From NCBI RefSeq assembly GCF_041807905.1, contig NZ_JBGVSA010000009.1, positions 100,143 to 164,142 of the forward strand: 64,000 bases of DNA, written 5' to 3'. Positions 50,333 through 58,694 of the stretch are shown here, in pieces. Each line of letters starts with the position of its first letter. Positions within the stretch are counted from its first letter, which is position 1. The stretch comes from JBGVSA01 sp041807905 (GTDB lineage Bacteria; Pseudomonadota; Gammaproteobacteria; Burkholderiales; Rhodocyclaceae). The position numbers were made by a program, and so were the translations under genes. A model generated the notes under the pieces. The model saw only the letters and a list, made by a program, of their open reading frames with translations. It ran no database searches and was not told where the DNA came from.

Positions 50333-52018
50333 ATGTATCAATACGACGAATACGATCAGCGCATTGTGGATGAACGAGTTGCTCAGTTCCGCGACCAGAC
50401 CCGGCGCTATCTCGCCGGCGAACTGTCGGAAGATGAGTTCCGCCCGCTGCGCCTGCAGAATGGCCTGTATATCCAGCGCCACGCGCCGATGCTGCGCATC
50501 GCCACGCCCTACGGCCTGCTCGCCTCGCGTCAATTGCGCAAGCTGGCGCACATCGCGCGCACGTATGACCGCGGCTACGCGCACTTTTCGACGCGCCAGA
50601 ACACACAGTTCAACTGGCCAGCCGTGGAACAGGTGCCCGACATCCTGGCCGAGCTGGCCACGGTGCAGATGCACGCCATCCAGACCTCCGGCAACTGCAT
50701 CCGCAACATCACCACCGACCAGTTCGCCGGCGTTGCGCCGGACGAAGTCGTCGACCCGCGCCCGATCGCCGAAATCATCCGCCAATGGAGCACCTTCCAT
50801 CCGGAATTCGCGCTGCTGCCGCGCAAGTTCAAGATTGCGGTGAATGGCTGCAAGGACGACCGTGCGGTCATCAAGCTGCATGACATCGGTCTGGAATTCC
50901 TGCGCAACGACGCCGGTCAGATCGGCGTGCGCGTATATGCGGGCGGCGGCATGGGCCGCACGCCGATCATCGGCGAACTGGTGCGCGACTGGCTCGACTG
51001 GCAACACGTGCTGACCTACTGCGAAGCGATCGTGCGCGTCTACAACCTGCACGGCCGTCGCGACAATTCGTACAAGGCCCGCATCAAGATTCTCGTCAAG
51101 GCGCTGGGCATCGAAGAATTCCGCCGTCAGGTCGAAGCCGAATGGGCGCACCTGAAGGACGGCCCCAACACCATTACGCAGGCCGAGTTCGACCGCGTCG
51201 CAGCGCACTTCGCCCCGCCGGCCTACGAGACTTTGCCGGCGACCGACGCAGGCTTCGAAGACAGGCTCGCGAGCGATCGTTCGTTCGCAGCGTGGGTCAA
51301 GCGCTGCGTGCATCCGCACCGCGTGCCGGGCTATCGCGCCATCACGCTGTCGCTCAAGCCCACCGGCGTCGCGCCGGGGGATGCCACCGCTGAACAGATG
51401 GACCTGGTGGCCGATCTGGCCGACCGCTACAGCTTTGGTGAGCTGCGCGTGTCGCACGAGCAGAACCTGATCCTGTCGGACGTGAAGCTGGGCGAACTGT
51501 ACGAGGTCTGGCAAAAGGCCCGCGCGGCGGGGCTGGCAACGCCCAACATCGGGCTGCTGACCGACATCATCTGCTGCCCGGGCGGTGACTTCTGCTCGCT
51601 TGCCAATGCCAAGAGCATTCCGATTGCCGAATCCATCCAGCGCCAGTTCGATGACCTGGACTACCTGCATGACATCGGTGAGATGGAACTGAACATTTCG
51701 GGCTGCATGAATTCCTGCGGCCACCACCACGTCGGCCACATCGGCATTCTCGGTGTCGATAAGGACGGCTCCGAGTGGTACCAGGTCTCCATCGGCGGCA
51801 AGCAAGGCAACGACACCAGCCTCGGCTCGGTGATCGGTCCGTCCTTCGCCGCCGACGAAGTCGCCGGCGTGGTGCAGCGCCTGATCGATGTGTACATCGA
51901 CAACCGCATCGAAGGCGAGCGCTTCATCGACGTGGCGCGCCGCCTTGGCGTGGCGCCTTTCAAGGAACGTGTTTACGCCGACCGTCAGCCGGCAAAGCGT
52001 GAGGTTGCAAATGTCTAA
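50333..52018 (+). CDS. cysI: Sulfite reductase (single-subunit siroheme type)
   Basis: This 561-residue siroheme/[4Fe-4S] enzyme reduces sulfite to sulfide. The ligands are Cys415 and Cys421 (CCPGGDFC) and Cys458 and Cys462 (GCMNSCG), the conserved arrangement of sulfite and nitrite reductases. The substrate-binding NTQFNWPAVEQ and KFKIAVNGCKDDRA regions are present. It resembles the nitrite/sulfite reductase-like enzymes of betaproteobacteria; no CysJ flavoprotein is adjacent, so ferredoxin or another donor is likely. Assignment to sulfite rather than nitrite rests on the cysHDN neighbours. It overlaps the DUF934 gene by eight bases. Confidence 0.93.
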   Translation: MYQYDEYDQRIVDERVAQFRDQTRRYLAGELSEDEFRPLRLQNGLYIQRHAPMLRIATPYGLLASRQLRKLAHIARTYDRGYAHFSTRQNTQFNWPAVEQVPDILAELATVQMHAIQTSGNCIRNITTDQFAGVAPDEVVDPRPIAEIIRQWSTFHPEFALLPRKFKIAVNGCKDDRAVIKLHDIGLEFLRNDAGQIGVRVYAGGGMGRTPIIGELVRDWLDWQHVLTYCEAIVRVYNLHGRRDNSYKARIKILVKALGIEEFRRQVEAEWAHLKDGPNTITQAEFDRVAAHFAPPAYETLPATDAGFEDRLASDRSFAAWVKRCVHPHRVPGYRAITLSLKPTGVAPGDATAEQMDLVADLADRYSFGELRVSHEQNLILSDVKLGELYEVWQKARAAGLATPNIGLLTDIICCPGGDFCSLANAKSIPIAESIQRQFDDLDYLHDIGEMELNISGCMNSCGHHHVGHIGILGVDKDGSEWYQVSIGGKQGNDTSLGSVIGPSFAADEVAGVVQRLIDVYIDNRIEGERFIDVARRLGVAPFKERVYADRQPAKREVANV

Positions 52019-52610
52019 TTACATCAAGGGCAACACCGTCGCCATCGACACCTGGCAGACCGTGCAACTGCCGGCGGTGGAAGAAGCCGTGCGCAAGCAG
52101 GCCGGCAAGGTGGTGCTCTTCAAGCTCACGGGTGCGCCGAGCGCCACCGCTGAACAGATCGCCGGCACCGAACTGCCGGCCGGCAAGATCATCGTGCCGC
52201 TGCCCGTGTGGCTGGCCCGCAAGGAAGAACTCGCCTCGCGCGTGGCGGCCGGTGAAATCGGCGTGTGGATCGACACGCACGAACTGGTCGAAACGCTCGT
52301 CGAATCACAACCTGATCTGAACGCGCTGCCGGTGATCGGTGTGCACGTCGAGCGTTTCGCCGACGGCCGCAATTTCTCGATCGCCACGCTGCTGCGTACG
52401 CGCTACGGCTACAAGAACGAACTGCGCGTGTTCGGCGATGTGCTGCGCGACCAGATGTTCTTCTACCAACGCTGCGGCTTCGATGCGTACGTCGTGCGCG
52501 CCGATCGCTCGGCGGAAGATGCGCTCCGTGGCCTGTCCGATTTCAGCGAACCCTATCAGGGCGCGGTGCACATCGACCAGCCGCTGTGGCGTCGCCACGC
52601 TCGCGTTTGA
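52011..52610 (+). CDS. DUF934 protein of the sulfur-assimilation operon
   Basis: This 199-residue protein has the DUF934 core WIDTHELVETLVESQPDL, then VHVERFADGRNFSIATLLRT and LRVFGDVLRDQMFFYQRCGF. It has no membrane segment. The family is found next to cysI and cysH in many proteobacteria and is presumed to help sulfite reductase, for example as an electron-transfer partner or assembly factor, but no activity is proven. The ATG at 52011 is inside the cysI 3' end, so translation is coupled. cysH follows after 21 bases. Confidence 0.92.
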   Translation: MSNYIKGNTVAIDTWQTVQLPAVEEAVRKQAGKVVLFKLTGAPSATAEQIAGTELPAGKIIVPLPVWLARKEELASRVAAGEIGVWIDTHELVETLVESQPDLNALPVIGVHVERFADGRNFSIATLLRTRYGYKNELRVFGDVLRDQMFFYQRCGFDAYVVRADRSAEDALRGLSDFSEPYQGAVHIDQPLWRRHARV

Positions 52611-52631
52611 GGCGCTGGTCAAGGCATACAC

Positions 52632-53390
52632 ATGGATCAGACCGTTTCATTTCTCAAGCCACGCACGACCAACCCCGCGACACAGCCAGAGCTGACCGAT
52701 GCACTCGTGGCGTCGGTGGCGGTCAAGCGCGCGCAGGCGCTCGAACTGTTGCATGGCGCTGTCGATGAGTTTAGCGAAGTCACTTTTGCCAATAGCTTCG
52801 GCGCCGAGGACATGGTGCTGACGGACATCATCGCCACCGAGCATCTGCCGATCGAGATCTTCTCGCTCGACACGGGCCGTCTGCCCGCCGAGACGTACAC
52901 GCTGATGGCCGAGACCGAAAAGCGCTATGACATGCGCTTCAAGGTGTTCTTCCCGCGCGCGGAAACGGTAGAAGCGTACGTGCGCACGCATGGCATCAAC
53001 GCGTTCTACGAATCCATCGACTTGCGCAAGGCATGCTGCCACATGCGCAAGGTCGAACCGCTCCAGCGTGCGCTGGCCGGCAAGCGCGCCTGGGTGACGG
53101 GTATGCGCGCCGCGCAGAGTGCGACGCGCAGCGAACTGCCGGTGCGCGAATTCGACGCCGGCAACAAGCTGGAGAAATTCAGCCCGCTGGCCGACTGGAG
53201 CGAGAAGGAAGTGTGGGCCTACATCCGCCTGCACACCGTGCCCTACAACGCGCTGCATGATCAGTTCTACCCGAGCATCGGTTGCGCGCCGTGCACGCGG
53301 GCCATCGCGCTGGGCGAAGACGTCCGCGCTGGGCGCTGGTGGTGGGAAGACCCGACATCGAAGGAATGCGGGCTGCACGCCAAAAAGTAA
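52632..53390 (+). CDS. cysH: Adenylylsulfate (APS)-type reductase CysH
   Basis: This 252-residue reductase of the PAPS/APS family uses thioredoxin to reduce activated sulfate to sulfite. It has two cysteine pairs, Cys135-Cys136 (KACCHMRK) and Cys218/Cys221 (CAPC), which ligate a [4Fe-4S] cluster in APS-using enzymes and are absent from the PAPS-specific enterobacterial type. The catalytic cysteine is Cys246 in ECGLH. NSFGAEDMVLTDII and SLDTGRLPAETY are the nucleotide regions. The absence of a CysC kinase gene here agrees with direct APS use. It is in the cysI-DUF934-cysH-cysD-cysN unit. Confidence 0.95.
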   Translation: MDQTVSFLKPRTTNPATQPELTDALVASVAVKRAQALELLHGAVDEFSEVTFANSFGAEDMVLTDIIATEHLPIEIFSLDTGRLPAETYTLMAETEKRYDMRFKVFFPRAETVEAYVRTHGINAFYESIDLRKACCHMRKVEPLQRALAGKRAWVTGMRAAQSATRSELPVREFDAGNKLEKFSPLADWSEKEVWAYIRLHTVPYNALHDQFYPSIGCAPCTRAIALGEDVRAGRWWWEDPTSKECGLHAKK

Positions 53391-53455
53391 TTGCGCAGAA
53401 ACGACACAACGGAGCGCCGCCCGTCACGCGGCGAGAGAAACAAGCAGGTTAAGCA

Positions 53456-54391
53456 ATGACGACCCTGACGAAGCAAACACTGTCGCACCTCGACTGGCTC
53501 GAAGCGGAGGCGATCCACATCATGCGCGAGGTGGCCGGCCAGACCGAGCGCCCCGTGCTGCTCTTTTCCGGCGGCAAGGATTCGATCTGCATGCTGCGCC
53601 TGGCCGAAAAAGCGTTCCGTCCGGGCAAGTTCCCGTTCCCGCTCATGCACATCGACACCGGCCACAACTACAAGGAAGTGGTCGAGTTCCGCGACAAGCG
53701 CGCGGCCGAACTGGGCGAGCGCCTGATCGTGCGCTCGGTGGAAGACTCCATGAAGCGCGGCACCGTGGTGCTCAAGTCGACCGATGAATCGCGCAACAAG
53801 CATCAATCGGTGACGCTGCTCGAAGCGATTGAGGAATTTGGCTTCGACTGCTGCATTGGCGGCGCCCGCCGCGACGAAGAAAAAGCCCGCGCCAAGGAGC
53901 GCGTGATGAGCTTCCGCGACGAATTCGGCCAGTGGGACCCGAAGAACCAGCGCCCGGAACTGTGGAACCTGTACAACGCCCGCGCGCACAAGGGCGAGAA
54001 CATCCGCGCCTTCCCGATCAGCAACTGGACCGAAATGGACGTGTGGCAGTACATCGAGCGCGAGCAACTCGAACTGCCGTCGATCTACTTTGCGCATGAC
54101 CGCCAGGCCGTGATGCGCGGCGGGGCGATCTTCCCGGTCAACGTGCCGCTGGCCAATGGCGAGGTGATCAACGCACCGCGCGCCGGTGAAGAAGTCATCG
54201 ACCTGCGCGTGCGCTTCCGCACCGTCGGCGACATCACCTGCACGGCGCCGGTCCTGTCGGATGCCGACTCGGTGGCCAAGATCGTGCTGGAAACTGCCAC
54301 GACCACCATCACTGAACGGGGCGCAACGCGTCTGGATGACCAGACTTCGGATGCGTCCATGGAGCAACGCAAGAAGGAAGGCTATTTCTGA
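53456..54391 (+). CDS. cysD: Sulfate adenylyltransferase small subunit CysD
   Basis: This 311-residue ATP sulfurylase catalytic subunit belongs to the PP-loop superfamily and makes APS from sulfate and ATP. The PP-loop FSGGKDS is at residues 37-43. HIDTGHNYKEVVEFRDKRA, GGARRDEEKARAKERV and RVRFRTVGDITCTAPVLS are typical. The ATG at 53456 follows a 65-base gap after cysH that contains a purine-rich ribosome site (GCGAGAGAAACAAGCAGG). cysN begins two bases after its stop. Confidence 0.98.
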   Translation: MTTLTKQTLSHLDWLEAEAIHIMREVAGQTERPVLLFSGGKDSICMLRLAEKAFRPGKFPFPLMHIDTGHNYKEVVEFRDKRAAELGERLIVRSVEDSMKRGTVVLKSTDESRNKHQSVTLLEAIEEFGFDCCIGGARRDEEKARAKERVMSFRDEFGQWDPKNQRPELWNLYNARAHKGENIRAFPISNWTEMDVWQYIEREQLELPSIYFAHDRQAVMRGGAIFPVNVPLANGEVINAPRAGEEVIDLRVRFRTVGDITCTAPVLSDADSVAKIVLETATTTITERGATRLDDQTSDASMEQRKKEGYF

Positions 54392-54393
54392 TC

Positions 54394-55680
54394 ATGTCCG
54401 CACACGAACACATCCAGGACAACGGCCTGCTCCGGTTCATGACCTGCGGCTCGGTCGACGACGGCAAGAGCACGCTGATCGGCCGTCTGTTGTACGACAC
54501 CAAGGCGATCCTCGCCGACACGCTGACCGCCATCGAGCGCACCTCGCAGAAGCGCGGCATGGAAGCTGTCGACCTGTCGCTGCTGACCGATGGCCTGCAA
54601 GCCGAGCGCGAACAGGGCATCACGATCGACGTGGCGTACCGTTATTTTTCGACCGGCACGCGCAAGTACATCATCGCCGATGCCCCCGGCCACGAGCAGT
54701 ACACCCGCAACATGGTCACCGCCGCGTCGACGGCGAACCTCGCGATCATCCTCATTGATGCGCGCAAAGGCGTGCTCACGCAGACCCGTCGCCACAGCTA
54801 CATCGCGCATCTGCTGGGCATTCCCCATCTGGTGGTAGCCGTCAACAAGATGGACCTGGTCGACTACGATCGCGCCACCTACGACCGCATCGTCGCCGAC
54901 TACAAGGCGTTCGCCGCCAGGATCGGCCTGGGCGATCGCGGCTGCGACCTGCGCTTCATCCCGATGTCGGCGCTCAATGGCGACAACATCGTCGATCGTT
55001 CGGAAACCATGAACTGGTATTCGGGGCCGACGCTGCTCGACGTGCTGGAGTCCGCGCCGGGTGCGCATAGCGAACACATTGAAGCCTTCCGCTTCCCCGT
55101 GCAGTTCGTGTGCCGTCCGCAGGATTCGGCCAACCCGGACCTGCACGACTATCGTGGATTCATGGGCCGTGTGGAATCGGGCTCGATCCGCGCGGGCGAC
55201 GAAGTGACTGCACTCCCGTCGGGCCGCACCAGCCGCGTGAAGGCCGTACATCTGGGCGGCGCGCCGATCGCCGAGGGCGTCACTGAACAATCGATCACGC
55301 TACTGCTGGAAGACGAAGTCGACATCTCGCGTGGCGACATGATCGTGAAGACCGCCGAGTTGCCCGAAGCCCGCAAGGAGCTGACGGCCACGGTGTGCTG
55401 GCTGTCCGAAACGCCGCTCTCGCCGGCGCGTACGTACCTGATCCGTCACACCACGCGGACCACCAAGGCCAAGCTTGCTGGCATCGCCTTCAAGGTGGAT
55501 GTGAATTCGCAAGAGCATGTCGACGCCACCAGCCTCGCCATGAACGACATCGCGCAGGTGACGTGGAAGCTCGCGCAGCCGGTTTTCGCCGATCCGTACT
55601 CGGAAAACCGTGCAACGGGGGCCTTCATCGTCATCGATGAGAGCACCAACAACACCGTCGGCGCCGGCATGGTGCTGTAG
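54394..55680 (+). CDS. cysN: Sulfate adenylyltransferase large subunit CysN (GTPase)
   Basis: This 428-residue EF-Tu-like GTPase couples GTP hydrolysis to APS synthesis by CysD. The P-loop is GSVDDGKST at residues 19-27. DAPGHEQYTRNMVTAAST (G3) and VNKMDLVDYD (G4) follow, and the C-terminal beta-barrels end NTVGAGMVL. There is no fused CysC kinase domain, so PAPS is not made by this protein. It lies two bases after cysD and is the last gene of the run, followed by a strong terminator; no cysG/cobA siroheme gene is present downstream. Confidence 0.98.
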   Translation: MSAHEHIQDNGLLRFMTCGSVDDGKSTLIGRLLYDTKAILADTLTAIERTSQKRGMEAVDLSLLTDGLQAEREQGITIDVAYRYFSTGTRKYIIADAPGHEQYTRNMVTAASTANLAIILIDARKGVLTQTRRHSYIAHLLGIPHLVVAVNKMDLVDYDRATYDRIVADYKAFAARIGLGDRGCDLRFIPMSALNGDNIVDRSETMNWYSGPTLLDVLESAPGAHSEHIEAFRFPVQFVCRPQDSANPDLHDYRGFMGRVESGSIRAGDEVTALPSGRTSRVKAVHLGGAPIAEGVTEQSITLLLEDEVDISRGDMIVKTAELPEARKELTATVCWLSETPLSPARTYLIRHTTRTTKAKLAGIAFKVDVNSQEHVDATSLAMNDIAQVTWKLAQPVFADPYSENRATGAFIVIDESTNNTVGAGMVL

Positions 55681-55705
55681 GGCGTCTCTCGGGCCCCAGA
55701 CTGCG

Positions 55706-55728
55706 AAGGCTCCCTCGGGAGCCTTTTT
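55706..55728 (+). terminator. Rho-independent terminator after cysN
   Basis: AAGGCTCCC and GGGAGCCTT pair around a three-base loop and are followed by a T run. It lies 25 bases after the cysN stop. Confidence 0.9.
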
Positions 55729-55821
55729 CGTTGCACCCGTCACATCGGCGGCGACACCACTGCATGGCCCGGCAGGCGGCGCGTATACTCAACCGCTCGC
55801 TGCTGCTGCCGTTATTGAGAC

Positions 55822-56514
55822 ATGCCACTGGCCCTCCGCCACACCGACCTCCGCATCCAGGCCGACAAAGTCTGGCTCGATGCATTGCAGTCGCACGCCC
55901 CCGACGTGCGCGGCCTGATCGTGCTGATCGCGCCGTACCTGACGCGTCTGCGCGAGTCGCGCGAGAACTACGTCGCCGCTGCCATGCGCGCAGCGGGCTA
56001 CGGCACGCTCATCGTATCGATGCTCAGCCCCTACGAAGACGCGCGCGATCCAGACGTGAAATATGATGTGGCGCTCCTGCAACGGCGCCTCGAAGCGGTA
56101 CTCGACTGGCTCGACCAACAACCGTCGTGGAGCGCCATGCCGCGCGGCATTCTGGCCGTCGGCACGACCGCGGCCGCCTGCGTGCGGGTGCTGTCGCGCG
56201 CGCCGGAGCGCGCTTCGGCACTCGCTTGCCGCGCGCCGCGCATAGACCTGGCGGGCGCCGAACCGTTGCGACGCCTGAACGTGCCTACGATGATGATGAT
56301 CCCCGGCGCCCAAGGCGACCTGCGCGCGCCTGCTGAACATGCCTACGCGTTCATCGGCGCACCCAAGGCATGGCGCGAGTTCAACGAGGCCAGCGCCGGA
56401 TTCATTGAACCCGGCGTGCTCGAGGCGGCCTCCGCCGCCGCGCGCGACTGGTTCATCAAGCACCTTCCCGAAGCGCCGCCCGTCCAGATCGAAGCCCCCA
56501 TCGCAGACCAATGA
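55822..56514 (+). CDS. Alpha/beta-hydrolase homologue lacking the catalytic triad
   Basis: This 230-residue protein follows the layout of the dienelactone-hydrolase-like proteins often linked to phosphoribosyltransferases. Shared segments are AAAMRAAGYGTLIVSMLSPY, then RRLEAVLDWLDQQPSW, and PTMMMIPGAQGD. The usual nucleophile elbow (Gly-x-Ser-x-Gly) is replaced by VGTTAAA, the expected catalytic histidine position (normally THxFxEPG) reads SAGFIEPG, and the acid position reads GAQGD. The protein is therefore probably inactive as a hydrolase. The alignment is from memory and should be checked. The stop overlaps the next gene (ATGA). There is no signal peptide. Confidence 0.65.
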   Translation: MPLALRHTDLRIQADKVWLDALQSHAPDVRGLIVLIAPYLTRLRESRENYVAAAMRAAGYGTLIVSMLSPYEDARDPDVKYDVALLQRRLEAVLDWLDQQPSWSAMPRGILAVGTTAAACVRVLSRAPERASALACRAPRIDLAGAEPLRRLNVPTMMMIPGAQGDLRAPAEHAYAFIGAPKAWREFNEASAGFIEPGVLEAASAAARDWFIKHLPEAPPVQIEAPIADQ

Positions 56515-57546
56515 CTGCGAGCGGCTTCGACGCGGTCGTTGGCACGGCGCCTGATGCGCCTGCCGTCGAGGGCGTACCGCGCTACCGCTCCATTCAGGCT
56601 GCGATCGATGCCGCGCCGCTGATCGCCCAACATGAGTGGCGCATTCTCATCTGCGCAGGCCTCTACTTCGAGAAAATCGTCGTCACGCGCCCGCGCATAT
56701 CGCTCATCGGAGAGGGCCGCGACACGACCGTGCTGCGGTTCGATGCGAGCTCCGGCACGCTGGCCCCCGATGGCGAACGCTGGACAACTTGGGGCTGTGC
56801 GACGCTGATCGTGCGTGCGCCGGATTTCCATGCCTCGCCTGACCATCGAGAACAGCTACGACTATCCGGCCAACCTTGCGAGGGAACTGGCTGGCGACGC
56901 CTGTGATCCCCACCCGCAAGCCGTGGCATTCATGACCGACGCAGGTGCGGATCGCACCCAACTGGAGGACGTACGCCTCATCGGCTACCAGGACACCTTG
57001 TTCCTCAACGCCGGCCGCAGCAACTTCCGCCACGTTTCCGTCAGCGGACATATCGACTTTGTCTTCGGCGCGGGCGTTGCCGTATTCGAGTCGTGCGACA
57101 TCGTCTGCCGCGCGCGCGACGGCCAGACGCCAACCGGATGGGTGGCGGCGCCAAGTACGCCACGCGGGCAGCAATACGGAATGGTGTTCAAGGAATGTCG
57201 TCTGCTGCGCGAGCCGCAGGTGCCGGACAGCTCATGCGCATTGGGGCGGCCATGGCACCCCACGACCGACTTCCCGGATGGGCGCTACGCCGACCCGGAC
57301 GCCATCGCTAGCGCGGTGTTCATCGATTGCTGGATGGACGCCCATATCGTCCACGAGGGTTGGCACGCCATGCACGGAACTGCGCGCGATGGTAGTCGCG
57401 TCGACTTTCAGCCAGAAGACGCGCGATTCTTCGAATACCGGAGCAGTGGCCCCGGGGCGCGAACCCACGCGCGGCGCCGCCAGCTCGACCCCGCCACGGC
57501 TGCGCATTTCGAAACGCCGGCCGTGCTGAGCGGCTGGCGTCCCTGA
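56511..57546 (+). pseudogene. Pectinesterase-family gene interrupted by a frameshift
   Basis: Two overlapping frames together encode one pectinesterase (pectin methylesterase). The first frame (from 56511) carries GLYFEKIVV and runs to VRAPDFHAS near 56837. The second continues with LTIENSYDYPANL from 56839 and contains FMTDAGADRTQLEDVRL, GYQDTLF, GHIDFVFG and ALGRPWHP. The two catalytic aspartates, the adjacent glutamine and the arginine of the family are all present. Two missing bases near 56838 would restore FHASNLTIEN. The frame breaks instead and ends at 56906. There is no signal peptide. It is coupled to the upstream gene by ATGA. A sequencing error is possible. Confidence 0.85.
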
Positions 57547-57559
57547 CGGTCGCCGTCAG
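57543..57559. terminator. Hairpin containing both convergent stop codons
   Basis: CTGACGG and CCGTCAG are exact seven-base inverted repeats around TCG. The TGA of the pectinesterase frame and the TGA of the cytochrome b gene both lie inside. No T run follows, so its value as a terminator is uncertain. Confidence 0.35.
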
Positions 57560-58167
57560 ACCGACATCGACCACCACCACAACAGCCCCACGCCGATCAG
57601 CATCACGAGCGCGAGCCAACCGTATGCGCGCGGGATGGCCTCGGTGGCGTCACCACGCTTGAATCCGGAAAGCATCGCCGCGGCGAGGTTCTCGCGATGC
57701 GCCACGCTGCCGACGATGACACCCAGCAAATGCAGGCCGACCAGGATCAGGAAGGCCCAGGCGAGCGTTTCGTGCGTTTCGGCAGCCCAGTCGCCGGTCC
57801 ATTCGTTGTAGGTGATCCATCCGAAGATCGGTGTGATCAGCCCGAGTACGATCATCAATGCGATGGCCCAGCCACCCGCAGGATTATGTCCGGTGAAATG
57901 TGCGGCCGGCCCGCGCAGCAGGGAGCGTACATAACCGACCGCTGCGCCAGGGCCGCGCAGGAAGGAGGCGAAGCGCGCGTGGCGCGAGCCCGCCAGGCCC
58001 CACAGCAAACGGAACACCATCAGTGCGAATATGGTGTAGCCGCAACTGACGTGAATGAGCAGATAGCGGTCGCTGCCAGAGGTGATCCACGAGCCGGCGA
58101 AACAGGCCACCAGCAACCAGTGGAATACGCGGGTGGGCCAGTCCCATACCAGGATCTTGTCTTTCAT
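57556..58167 (-). CDS. Cytochrome b561-type membrane protein
   Basis: About 203 residues with four to five membrane helices and histidines placed as heme ligands: RVFHWLLV, LLIHVSCGY, ETHETLAWAFL and VGLHLLGV. The pattern is that of the bacterial cytochrome b561/Ni-Fe hydrogenase b-subunit family. Together with the cytochrome c gene upstream it probably forms an electron-transfer pair carrying quinol electrons to a periplasmic acceptor. The ATG at 58167 is used; ATG 58179 or TTG 58188 are alternatives that place the start almost on the hairpin between the genes. Specific partners are unknown. Confidence 0.85.
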   Translation of the reverse strand: MKDKILVWDWPTRVFHWLLVACFAGSWITSGSDRYLLIHVSCGYTIFALMVFRLLWGLAGSRHARFASFLRGPGAAVGYVRSLLRGPAAHFTGHNPAGGWAIALMIVLGLITPIFGWITYNEWTGDWAAETHETLAWAFLILVGLHLLGVIVGSVAHRENLAAAMLSGFKRGDATEAIPRAYGWLALVMLIGVGLLWWWSMSV

Positions 58168-58185
58168 TTTCTGCACCATCGTCGA

Positions 58186-58208
58186 CAAAAAAGGGGCCGT
58201 TGCGGCCC
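58186..58208 (-). terminator. Hairpin with U-run between cytochrome c and cytochrome b genes
   Basis: On the minus strand GGGGCCG-CAA-CGGCCCC is followed by TTTTTTG. It stands 13 bases after the cytochrome c stop and about 20 bases before the cytochrome b start, so it should lower expression of the second gene. Confidence 0.8.
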
Positions 58209-58221
58209 CGTGCGTGTGCGA

Positions 58222-58623
58222 TTACTTCACGCTCAGCAGGTAGGTGAGAAAGTCGCCCTTCTCCTGAACCGTGCATTCGCGGCCCAGCACTTCACCGCAC
58301 ATGCGCTTGTAGAGACGCGCCACCTTCTCCGGATCGGTAAAGCGTTCAGCGTTGGCCGACGGCGCAATCGGTTTGATGGCGCGGCCGGTTGCGGCGTGCT
58401 TGCCTTCCTTGGTCGGGTCGGTCGTGTGGCAGCTCGCGCATGCCCATTCCTTGCCATGCTTGGTGTTGTAGAACTCCTTGCCGCGGTCGGCGGAGAAACC
58501 GGCAAACGACGGGTCCGCCTGCTTGGCCTCGGCCTGCAGGCCGGACAGGATCTGCTGCGGCGTTTCGGCCACGGCCAGGCCACACAGGCCCGCCAGCGAC
58601 AATGCGATCAACAGCTTCTTCAT
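58222..58623 (-). CDS. Exported DUF1924-type cytochrome c
   Basis: This 133-residue periplasmic protein has a signal peptide (cleavage after AVAE near residue 19), a single heme-binding motif CASCH at 62-66 and no clear C-terminal methionine in the usual context. It resembles DUF1924/SHP (sphaeroides heme protein)-like cytochromes in FSADRGKEFYNTKHGKEWAC, GKHAATGRAIKPIAPSANAE and FTDPEKVARLYKRMC. SHP can bind oxygen and receives electrons from a cognate diheme protein; here the b561 gene downstream is the likely donor. The ATG at 58623 has AGAGAGAGCC upstream. Confidence 0.87.
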   Translation of the reverse strand: MKKLLIALSLAGLCGLAVAETPQQILSGLQAEAKQADPSFAGFSADRGKEFYNTKHGKEWACASCHTTDPTKEGKHAATGRAIKPIAPSANAERFTDPEKVARLYKRMCGEVLGRECTVQEKGDFLTYLLSVK

Positions 58624-58694
58624 GGCTCTCTCTTTCTCTCTGGATGGCTGGGTTCGGGTTCTGGGCCCGATGACTGAACACTTGCTGCGCAAAA

